Of a stretch of DNA of 39,520 nucleotides, positions 8,069-15,226 are shown one piece after another (positions within the stretch are counted from its first letter, which is position 1; each line of letters opens with the position of its first letter). Source of the stretch: JANWKQ01 sp964624635. Its GTDB lineage: Bacteria; Bacteroidota; Bacteroidia; CAIKAF01. The translations under genes and the position numbers were made by a program. The notes beneath the pieces are model-generated. The model was not told where the DNA came from. It saw only the letters and a program-made list of their open reading frames with translations, and did not search any database. The stretch lies in assembly GCA_964624635.1 (NCBI GenBank), contig CAZUXM010000021.1, positions 1-39,520 on the forward strand. The letters run 5' to 3'.

Positions 8069-9420
8069 AGATTATTTATGGTGTTTTGTAGTTTTTGCAT
8101 TTCATTAATTTCATTTTCCAGTTGCTGTATTTGGGATGAATATGGATCCCACATGTTAGGTGAAATTGGATTTTGCAGATATCCTTCCCTAAGTTTAATT
8201 AAGTTTTCAATCTCATTTTGGTAACACTGCATTTTTGCAGTAAGATATTTTATGAAGTCCTTCTTAACTATTTCTGCCAATGATAGTAAATCCTTTCCAT
8301 AGCTTTTACACGGTGTCACTCCATCAGATTCTGTGCAATACATCAATTCTCCACCCCAATCACCATTTTCTTGTTTCATTCGAAGAGCTTTTAATATTTC
8401 ATCTTCGGTAGGGAAATTATTTTGTTTAAGAAGTTCTCCAAACTTCGGATAAGAGGGATTAAATGTTCCTTTTTGAATACTACCTGAAACTACATTGGGA
8501 GTGGAAGTCATTCTCCAAACATAAGCTTCAAAAGCTTCTTTTAGAAATCCGTATCCCGCAAAGTTACGTGTTCTGTAAGTTGATTTTTTTTCTTTTCTTA
8601 AAGTCAACGGCATCATATTCCACCAATTATAATCCTTATAAGCAGTATTCCTTGCACTTTCTGTTGTAGCCTGTTCGTTATAGGCTTGTGCTAATATAAG
8701 TATTGCTCCATGTGGACTAAATCCCTTTGGATGATTAATAGCCATATCATAGATTTTTGCACCAACCTCATCCATCCATTTATTGGTCCATCCTGTTTCA
8801 TTTTTAAAACAGTCAGGTTTTTTAAAAGTTTTATAAACGGAGTCCGCCTCCCCACTAGCCACCTTCATCATCAAATTGTAATACTCATTATATGGAAGGC
8901 TATTAGGATTCAATTTATTCAGATTACCTCCGGTAATATTCAAAAGAATATGCGCCAAGTCTTGTGCCCAATTCGGGTTAGTCCTGCCCGGTGCTTGAAT
9001 GGGGCCAGTCTTTGCCCTCAATTCCTGTTGACGTTGTGTTGATGAAATTCCAAGGTCTTGCAATATCTGTTGACGAGATCTTGGTACTTGCTGAGTTGAA
9101 ACAGGTTCATTATAAGAATAGGAAAAGTCCGATTGTAAAACTCCCATTTGCATTTGCTGTTCGGGAGTCAGAATTTGCGCTACCGCCAGTGCTTCTCCGT
9201 TTTCACCTAGAAGGTTTTTCAACCTTTGTGCTGCTGTTTCTACCTGAATAGGTGGATATTTTTTTGCCAGCATTTCTCTACGAGCTGTTCTTCTTGCTTT
9301 GAAAATTTCTTTTGTAATAACCAATGCAAGCACTACTGCTAATGCAATTGGACCACCTGCTGCTCCTGCACCTGCAGAACTTGCTGACGAACTTGCTACT
9401 GCCGCTGCTGCTACCGCCAT
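8065..9420 (-). CDS. Membrane-anchored protein with a glucosaminidase (GH73)-like region, 451 aa
   Basis: Residues 1-24 are an Ala/Ser/Gly run. Residues 25-40 (PIALAVVLALVITKEIF) form one membrane segment, followed by a basic stop-transfer patch (KARRTARRE). A Gln-rich linker spans about 85-140. Residues 232-304 resemble the core of endo-beta-N-acetylglucosaminidase-type lysozyme folds: GAILILAQAYNEQATTESA (238-256, Glu249 at the position of the usual catalytic Glu in AQAxxE), then YNWWNMMPL in place of the N-hydrophobic-G/F motif, then YRTRNFAGYGFLKEAFEAYV, which matches the YRxFxxYxSxxEAxxxYxxxL pattern. The C-terminus (about 390-451) is coiled-coil-like. Peptidoglycan cleavage is inferred, not shown. 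The gene lies 66 bp after the 586-aa gene and overlaps the lipoprotein gene by 4 bp. Confidence 0.7.
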   Translation of the reverse strand: MAVAAAAVASSSASSAGAGAAGGPIALAVVLALVITKEIFKARRTARREMLAKKYPPIQVETAAQRLKNLLGENGEALAVAQILTPEQQMQMGVLQSDFSYSYNEPVSTQQVPRSRQQILQDLGISSTQRQQELRAKTGPIQAPGRTNPNWAQDLAHILLNITGGNLNKLNPNSLPYNEYYNLMMKVASGEADSVYKTFKKPDCFKNETGWTNKWMDEVGAKIYDMAINHPKGFSPHGAILILAQAYNEQATTESARNTAYKDYNWWNMMPLTLRKEKKSTYRTRNFAGYGFLKEAFEAYVWRMTSTPNVVSGSIQKGTFNPSYPKFGELLKQNNFPTEDEILKALRMKQENGDWGGELMYCTESDGVTPCKSYGKDLLSLAEIVKKDFIKYLTAKMQCYQNEIENLIKLREGYLQNPISPNMWDPYSSQIQQLENEINEMQKLQNTINNL

Positions 9421-9445
9421 AATTTCTTTATTTAAATTTTAAAAT

Positions 9446-9472
9446 AAGGGGAGCAGAAAAATGCCCCCCCTA
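9446..9472 (-). terminator. Terminator-like hairpin between the 586-aa and 451-aa genes
   Basis: On the minus strand the RNA would read a G-run, GGGGCA, a T-rich loop, TGCTCCCC, then TTATTTT. This is a GC-rich stem with a slight mismatch followed by a T-rich tail. It lies in the 66-bp spacer just after the stop of the 586-aa gene, so it may end or attenuate transcription into the 451-aa gene. Confidence 0.5.
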
Positions 9473-9486
9473 TGGTTATATTCTAA

Positions 9487-11247
9487 TTATGGAATATTTG
9501 GATCGTTGGAGTTAGTTGTATTGTTATCTCCACAACATGACGTTGTTTGAGGAACATCGCAACAATCTGATAATAGTCTTCCTAGAATTTTGGCCAATTC
9601 TAACTTGGCATCTGGATTGGCTGGATCAAGACTGCTCATTAACTGATTCAAAATATACCTGGTATCATTTTGCAGTTGTTGTTCGTCAACCGCCTTCTGC
9701 TGCATTTGAGCATTGAAGCAATCTAAAGCTTCTCCCTGACCTAACAATGCATCGGCAACCTGAGAGTTTGTACTGAGAATATGATTTGTTAAACTTAAAA
9801 TCGGACCAGGCACTGTTACAGGGGCTCCGTTTAAGGTAAATGTATCACTGCTGCTGATACGCCAATATGATGTTGGTGTAATTGGACCAATGCATCCTCC
9901 CAATTCACAGGACACCTCCTCCAAAAATGGGAGACAGTCGCCTTGATAGTTAATTATTTTACAGTACCTGTTGATGATTTCTGCATAGGCATCTGCTACG
10001 GTTATCACATCAGTATCTATTACCTGTTCAAGCATGGCTTGAAGATTTGGGAAATCTGTTATGATGGTGCTTTCAGGGTAACCATTGGAGAAAACTATTT
10101 TTACATTCTTCAAATAAGTAACCACTTTATATTCCTGAACCATCTGGCGGTAAACAATATTCAAAACACGACTTAAATTCGGATTGAAAATATATCTTTC
10201 CTGGCTTGCCTCAGTGGATGAGTAAGTTCTATCTGTTCCCGATGTGCTTACATCGATGCTTCTGTAACGGTTGCTTTGAGTTACATGTTGCTCAATTGTG
10301 TTTTCAATGTTTCTGGCAAAAGTATCTCTGGCTGTAGAACCTGTCTGCTGTGAATTATTACTGGCATCTTCTCCATAGCTTACAATCAATAAGCTGAAAT
10401 CAAAAGATGTATCGCTNNNNNNNNNNCTGCTTGATGAATTTGAAAAAGCAGATGTAGCACTGGTAGCCTCTTGCGTTAAAGATGAAAAAGCCTGTTCCAT
10501 TGAATCTGCCACCTGATCCGACATAGATTCAAGAATGTTTTGGGAGTAGGTTCTGCTGCTTTCAGACTCATTAAATGTTCTTACATAAAGAGTCGTTCTT
10601 TCTCCCGGTAATAAACTTAATGCATTCAATACTTTTCCTGCACCATATTGCCCAAGGTAGGCACAGGTTTCATATTCCTCAATGAAATATATCTGTGGTG
10701 TTGGTGTAAGGGGTTTGGGAACAAAAGTCAATCTTGGTTTCCCAGCCAATGAGTTATACATTACTGGCATAAATCCTTCCTTTATGGCGTTGGCTATGTA
10801 TTCAACCGAAATAGTTTGATTAGGATTCAGGGTAATCATTTCCTCCGCATCTTCCTTTTTATTGGTCACTTTTCTTTCGGCTACCATTTTCATGGCTCCT
10901 TTTTCTACCTGAGCAGAACCGGATTTATGTTCTGCTTTGTACATGGGATTTACAGTCAGCTTTTTGAGATTTCCGATATAGGATGAAACGGTTGCTCCTT
11001 CATTGATATCCTTTGAAATCTGTTTGGTTAAGGTATCAAATTCCTTGTCCCTTGTTCTGTCCCAAAAATTTCCGGCTGGAGGAAGTTTTGTGGATGCTAG
11101 AAACCAATTATCAGGAAACTTTCCGCTGATTCGGCCATAGGTTGCAAAGCAAGTTTTTTGTGGTAAAAGATAATTAAGAGTTGGGGCTGTTCCTGAACCC
11201 CATGTAATTAAAGGGTCCAATGGCAAACATGAAGATGGTTCTGGCAT
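9487..11247 (-). CDS. Modular Ser/Thr-rich protein, 586 aa, paralogous in part to the 988-aa protein
   Basis: I take the ATG at 11245-11247 (MPEPSSCLPLDPL) as the start. The longer frame would begin with a TTG 23 codons upstream and adds a sequence unlike a leader. By residue from this ATG: 1-75 carries an aromatic, Pro-rich opening. 190-216 runs into LSLLPGERTTLYVRTF. 217-275 is Ser/Thr/Glu-rich. 281-316 holds SFDFSLLIVSYG, a Ser/Asn/Gln patch and TARDTFARNIENTIE. 350-390 is strand-rich (IFNPNLSRVLNIVYRQ, QEYKVVTYLKNVKIVFSNG). The C-terminus has Cys pairs (SDCCDV, SCCGD). A ten-N gap at 10417-10426 keeps the frame. The central module aligns with residues about 387-505 of the 988-aa protein. 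No signal peptide is seen. The function is unknown. Confidence 0.75.
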   Translation of the reverse strand: MPEPSSCLPLDPLITWGSGTAPTLNYLLPQKTCFATYGRISGKFPDNWFLASTKLPPAGNFWDRTRDKEFDTLTKQISKDINEGATVSSYIGNLKKLTVNPMYKAEHKSGSAQVEKGAMKMVAERKVTNKKEDAEEMITLNPNQTISVEYIANAIKEGFMPVMYNSLAGKPRLTFVPKPLTPTPQIYFIEEYETCAYLGQYGAGKVLNALSLLPGERTTLYVRTFNESESSRTYSQNILESMSDQVADSMEQAFSSLTQEATSATSAFSNSSSXXXXSDTSFDFSLLIVSYGEDASNNSQQTGSTARDTFARNIENTIEQHVTQSNRYRSIDVSTSGTDRTYSSTEASQERYIFNPNLSRVLNIVYRQMVQEYKVVTYLKNVKIVFSNGYPESTIITDFPNLQAMLEQVIDTDVITVADAYAEIINRYCKIINYQGDCLPFLEEVSCELGGCIGPITPTSYWRISSSDTFTLNGAPVTVPGPILSLTNHILSTNSQVADALLGQGEALDCFNAQMQQKAVDEQQLQNDTRYILNQLMSSLDPANPDAKLELAKILGRLLSDCCDVPQTTSCCGDNNTTNSNDPNIP

Positions 11248-11541
11248 AAGTGAAATTTTTAATGATTTGTAAATTGATTGGTATAAATCAAATTGTCGTA
11301 GCAATGTTAACCACAAAATAACTCCACTATTGTTAAGTTTTCAAGAAATATTTATTAACATTTTTAATGAATACAAAGTCAATCATTTATCTGAAATCAG
11401 TCCGAAAATAAAGTTGCCCCTAACTAGTTATATCCGTATACTAATGTAATGATTATTACTGTTATCTTGTATAATATCAGGTGTTAATCAAAGGTTTGGG
11501 AGGACAATATTTGGGTTAACAGGATGGAGTTAGTTCGGTTT

Positions 11542-11621
11542 GCGGCAGCGATGTGAAAGGGTAGTGCTCCGCCTTCGGCGGACACCGAGCACCAGCGAGC
11601 CTGTAACGTAGCGTTAGCCGC
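11542..11621. repeat. GC-rich structured intergenic element (three-way-junction-like)
   Basis: The 419-bp spacer 11248-11666 has no gene, but it holds a compact GC-rich element. GCGGC (11542-11546) pairs with GCCGC (11617-11621). Inside are a long hairpin (GTGCT 11564-11568 with AGCAC 11588-11592, enclosing CCGCC-TTC-GGCGG) and a small hairpin (TAACG 11604-11608 with CGTTA 11612-11616, loop TAG). It lies between the 3' end of the DUF58 gene and the start of the 586-aa gene, so it also marks the boundary between core and accessory regions. It could be a dispersed repeat of environmental Bacteroidota or a structured RNA. The rest of the spacer is AT-rich and shows nothing further. Confidence 0.6.
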
Positions 11622-11666
11622 CCTATTAAAATTAAAACTATTCCTGCAAATAATATTGATTTATAC

Positions 11667-13010
11667 CTATATCAATCCCCTCGCTTTCAACTCCAAATAT
11701 TTATTAATGGTATTCACCGTTAAGTTTTCAGGGGCCGTTAATATTGAATGAATACCGTTTGCCTCCAACTCTTTAGTAATGAGTTTTTTCTCGTAGTCAA
11801 ATTTTTCGGCAATGGTTTTAATGTATATATCTTCGGTACTCTTCGCATCTTTTTCAAACAATTGCCTTAGCTCGGTATTTTGAAAAAATACCACGACCAA
11901 TAAATGTGATTTAGCCAGGTTACGAAAATAGGGTAACTGCCTTTGCATGCTCGATACTGATTCAAAATTCGTATACAAAATCAATAAGCTGCGTTGGGTA
12001 AGTTTACGACGTACCAACTGATACAACAATTCAAAATTGCTATCTAAAAAATTGGTCTTTTGGTGATACAATAATTCTAATATGTTATTGATATGGGTAG
12101 ACTTTCTATCAGCCGCTAATACCGAATCAATTTTATGAGAGAATGTAAGTACGCCGGCTTTATCCTGTTTACGCATGGCAATGTTGGAGATGACCAGCGT
12201 GGAGTTAATAGAATAATCCAATAAAGTGAGTCCATTAAAAGGCATTTTCATTAAACGACCCATATCAATAATGGAATACACATTTTGTGCCCTTTCATCC
12301 ATATATTGATTCACCATCAAATCATTTTTACGAGCCGTCGCTTTCCAGTTCACCGTTCTATAGTCATCCCCTACCGTATAATTTTTTATCTGGTCAAATT
12401 CAAAATTATGCCCTATGCGTCTTATTTTTTTAATTCCCGTCATTTGAAGCTTATTGGAAATGGCCAACAACTCATATTTACGCATTTGAATAAATGACGG
12501 ATACACCGGCAATGTTTTTTCTGCAGGTATAATGTATCTACGTTGTAATAACTTGGTAACTACTGATGCGTATACATTAATATCATTAAACGTATATTCG
12601 CCTCGTTTGGTAGGTCTGATTTGATAATGAATTCTTTGCGATTGTCCCGGCTTTAACCACAACTTAAACTTAATGTTCCTTACCTGGAACTGTACCGGAA
12701 TTTCATCGATGACCTCTACCGAAATAATATTATAATACCTGTTTACAATAGTAATATAGATATCGTTCTCATCACCGTTACTTAATTTTTCAGGCAAAAT
12801 TCTATAAGCATCAATTTTTTTACCGGGGATATACAACAATAAAAATTCTAACGCCAATAACGATATGAATGTATAAAATACCGTTTTAGCTATCCACATC
12901 ATTTGTGGATAGAAAAAGCCTGTTGTAAATACCACCACGCAAATAAATGCAATGGCATATACCTGCCAGGTAATATAAATGGACCCTATGAGACGGAAGA
13001 ATCTTTTCAC
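11667..13010 (-). CDS. DUF58 domain-containing protein
   Basis: A 447-aa membrane-anchored protein: two N-terminal membrane segments (about residues 12-30 and 38-57), then a beta-rich domain, then the DUF58 signature. The signature is seen as IGHNFEFDQIKNYTVGDDYR followed by VNWKATARKNDLMVNQYMDE and a von Willebrand-like strand NVYSIIDMGR (the Asp of a partial MIDAS-like site). DUF58 proteins normally sit beside MoxR ATPases, as here: the MoxR gene ends 6 bp upstream. Family knowledge suggests a role with MoxR in assembling or maturing envelope or VWA proteins; the substrate is unknown. This is the last gene of the MoxR operon, with the accessory region beyond it. Confidence 0.9.
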   Translation of the reverse strand: MKRFFRLIGSIYITWQVYAIAFICVVVFTTGFFYPQMMWIAKTVFYTFISLLALEFLLLYIPGKKIDAYRILPEKLSNGDENDIYITIVNRYYNIISVEVIDEIPVQFQVRNIKFKLWLKPGQSQRIHYQIRPTKRGEYTFNDINVYASVVTKLLQRRYIIPAEKTLPVYPSFIQMRKYELLAISNKLQMTGIKKIRRIGHNFEFDQIKNYTVGDDYRTVNWKATARKNDLMVNQYMDERAQNVYSIIDMGRLMKMPFNGLTLLDYSINSTLVISNIAMRKQDKAGVLTFSHKIDSVLAADRKSTHINNILELLYHQKTNFLDSNFELLYQLVRRKLTQRSLLILYTNFESVSSMQRQLPYFRNLAKSHLLVVVFFQNTELRQLFEKDAKSTEDIYIKTIAEKFDYEKKLITKELEANGIHSILTAPENLTVNTINKYLELKARGLI

Positions 13011-13016
13011 GTTTTT

Positions 13017-14033
13017 TTATCTGGGCACTTCTACAGTTTCAATTACTTGTCTTACAATTTCAATAGGCGAAGTACCTTCCATTTCCTTTTCGGGCGTTAA
13101 AATTACTCGATGATGCAATACAAACGGAGCAACAAATTTAATATCATCAGGTGTAATAAAATCACGAGCATTAATGGCTGCAAAAGCTTTTGCTGCTGTT
13201 AATGTATACAAAGTAGCCCGTGGTGATGCGCCTAAATACAACGCCTTATTATTACGGGTTTGATGCACAATTTTAGCAATGTAATCAATCAACTTATCTT
13301 CAACGTGTATCTGTTGTACTTGTTTGCGATATTGTGATAGTTGTTCAGCCGATAAAACTGGGACTATCGTTTCAGGATCAAAATTACCTTGTGCTAAATG
13401 ATATTTTTTTAACAAACTGGTTTCATCCAGTAAACTTGGATACCCTACGTTGATCTTAAATAAAAAACGATCTAACTGGGCCTCCGGTAAACGATACGTT
13501 CCTTCCTGCTCTATAGGATTTTGTGNNNNNNNNNNAATAAATGGAGGTGCCAGTTTATGGGTAATTCCATCAATGGTTACCTGTTTTTCCTGCATACACT
13601 CAAACAAAGCCGCTTGTGTTTTTGCCGGGGCACGGTTAATCTCATCAATCAAAACTACATTAGCAAATATAGGTCCGGGTTTAAACTGAAATTCAGAATT
13701 TTTTAAGTTAAATATCGAAGTACCAATTACATCTGATGGCATTAAATCGGGCGTAAACTGGACCCTGCTAAATTGAATATTTAACGATTTAGCCAATAAC
13801 TTTGCTGTCATAGTTTTAGCTACTCCTGGCAATCCTTCCAGCAATACATGTCCATCACTTAATAAGCCAACAATTAACATATCTATTAATTGGTGTTGAC
13901 CCACAATAATTTTTGATATTTCATCTCTTACTTTATCAGTAGCATTTTTAAGTTGACTCAAATCCATACGATGAACCACAGGATTGGGTATCGGATTAAA
14001 ATTATTTTCGTTGTTTAATTCAGGTGTTTCCAT
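13017..14033 (-). CDS. MoxR family AAA+ ATPase
   Basis: A 338-aa cytoplasmic AAA+ ATPase of the MoxR class. Walker A is EGLPGVAKT (about residues 67-75), Walker B is VVLIDEINRAPAKTQAAL, followed by sensor-1 region QNPIEQEGTYRLPEAQLDRF and an arginine-bearing SPRATLYTL sensor-2 region near the C-terminus. A ten-N gap (13526-13535) falls exactly at the four residues before QNP (usually a hydrophobic pair then AT) and keeps the frame, so the gap size is right here. MoxR proteins act as chaperones that insert cofactors or remodel partner proteins, usually with DUF58 and VWA proteins. The gene starts inside the stop of the DUF4350 gene (1-bp overlap at 14033) and precedes DUF58 by 6 bp: one operon. 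Confidence 0.93.
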   Translation of the reverse strand: METPELNNENNFNPIPNPVVHRMDLSQLKNATDKVRDEISKIIVGQHQLIDMLIVGLLSDGHVLLEGLPGVAKTMTAKLLAKSLNIQFSRVQFTPDLMPSDVIGTSIFNLKNSEFQFKPGPIFANVVLIDEINRAPAKTQAALFECMQEKQVTIDGITHKLAPPFIXXXXQNPIEQEGTYRLPEAQLDRFLFKINVGYPSLLDETSLLKKYHLAQGNFDPETIVPVLSAEQLSQYRKQVQQIHVEDKLIDYIAKIVHQTRNNKALYLGASPRATLYTLTAAKAFAAINARDFITPDDIKFVAPFVLHHRVILTPEKEMEGTSPIEIVRQVIETVEVPR

Positions 14034-15226
14034 TATAAAGCGGCTTTAGTATAAAATGATTCTATTTTTTTGTTCAGGTCTAATAATTGAGGTTCAGTAA
14101 TACTATTTGATTTTTTTATCTGGTCAAAAAACTTTACCAAAGTTCTAATTTCTTCTTGTGGCACTCCTGATTTACTGGATAAAGTTTCGATAAAATTTTC
14201 ATCCAATACGGAGGTACTCATATAATATCGGGTTCTTATTTTTTCAAGAAAAAACATAATTTTTTTCGTGGCCAGGTTGGTATGGTTCTTCTGTTGAAAA
14301 TATAAACGACCTGTAGTCTCTACAAACTCAAGGGTACTGTTTTTTGGGGGCTTTACAATTGGAATCGCTTTCTGCCTGCGTTTGCTTTGGAACAAAATAT
14401 ATGTTAATACTGAAATAAATAAAATGAGCCATGCCCATTGTAACGCAGGACTTGATTGTATAAATCTTAATTCATTGGTACTTTCCTGTTGACTGCCGCC
14501 TCCGCTAAAATATTCGCTCCACAATGTTTTTTGTTTGGGCATGTATGATAAACAGTTGCTGATATATTCATGTTGCCCTTGTGCAAACAACATATTGTTA
14601 TTGGTAAATAACAATGGATTGGTATGGTAATAAATAAATCCTTTTCCCCACGGAATTCTTACAAAATGAGGCATATAATTACTTGATTCTGATAAAATGG
14701 TAAACTCTCTTTTATCAGTAGTATCGGGTATCACATAATTATGAATATTATCATGAGCAAATGAATACTCTTTTTTACCTAATGCCTCGTTAGTAAATGA
14801 AAGGGTAACTGAATCAGTATAATTATAAGGCATCACATGATACTCAATATTATTAATACCTAAGGTATCGGCCAACGTACCGGAGATGAATTCAGCAGCT
14901 AAAAAAACATTGTTACCTCTGTCAGCAAATTCTAAAATGGCATCTGCATCAGCATCATAGGTATTCATAGTACCGGCAACATAAATAACATTAAATGTAT
15001 TAAGGTTATCGTGTAAATATTCGTAAGGTGATGCATTATTAGAACTTACATTTCCTTTACCGAAAATATCTTCTAAAAAGGCATACGTTACTTCAGCTCC
15101 GTATGGGTTTTTATCTTTTTTTCTAAAAGTAGGTTTCCAATTTACTACATAAGGAGTATTGGCGTTTACCAATATAAACAGCGCTACTAATACTGCAATA
15201 ATGATATAATATTTTTTATTACCCAT
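14033..15226 (-). CDS. DUF4350 domain-containing membrane protein
   Basis: A 397-aa protein: an N-terminal membrane segment (about 5-22, YYIIIAVLVALFILV), then an extracytoplasmic domain opening with the DUF4350 pattern NPYGAEVTYAFLEDIFG and YVAGTMNTYDADADAIL, which resembles a GATase-like/Rossmann fold, a second membrane segment (about 268-285, WAWLILFISVLTYILF) and a cytoplasmic helical tail. DUF4350 proteins are regular members of MoxR/DUF58/DUF4129 gene sets. Overlaps with both neighbours (8 bp with the DUF4129 gene, 1 bp with MoxR) indicate translational coupling. Its biochemical role is not known. Confidence 0.87.
   Translation of the reverse strand: MGNKKYYIIIAVLVALFILVNANTPYVVNWKPTFRKKDKNPYGAEVTYAFLEDIFGKGNVSSNNASPYEYLHDNLNTFNVIYVAGTMNTYDADADAILEFADRGNNVFLAAEFISGTLADTLGINNIEYHVMPYNYTDSVTLSFTNEALGKKEYSFAHDNIHNYVIPDTTDKREFTILSESSNYMPHFVRIPWGKGFIYYHTNPLLFTNNNMLFAQGQHEYISNCLSYMPKQKTLWSEYFSGGGSQQESTNELRFIQSSPALQWAWLILFISVLTYILFQSKRRQKAIPIVKPPKNSTLEFVETTGRLYFQQKNHTNLATKKIMFFLEKIRTRYYMSTSVLDENFIETLSSKSGVPQEEIRTLVKFFDQIKKSNSITEPQLLDLNKKIESFYTKAAL

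Noticed and set aside
1..11247. Prophage or contractile injection system
   Set aside because: No sheath, tube, baseplate, capsid, terminase, integrase or AAA+ assembly gene is visible in the region.
11542..11621. A tRNA gene at the cloverleaf-like element
   Set aside because: The stems do not match the lengths of acceptor, D, anticodon and T arms and no T-loop consensus (TTCxA in a GG/CC stem) is present.
13450..13706. Plus-strand frames across the MoxR gap (also 12903-13100 and 36033-36311)
   Set aside because: They are antisense shadows of strongly conserved genes and two of them run through N bases.
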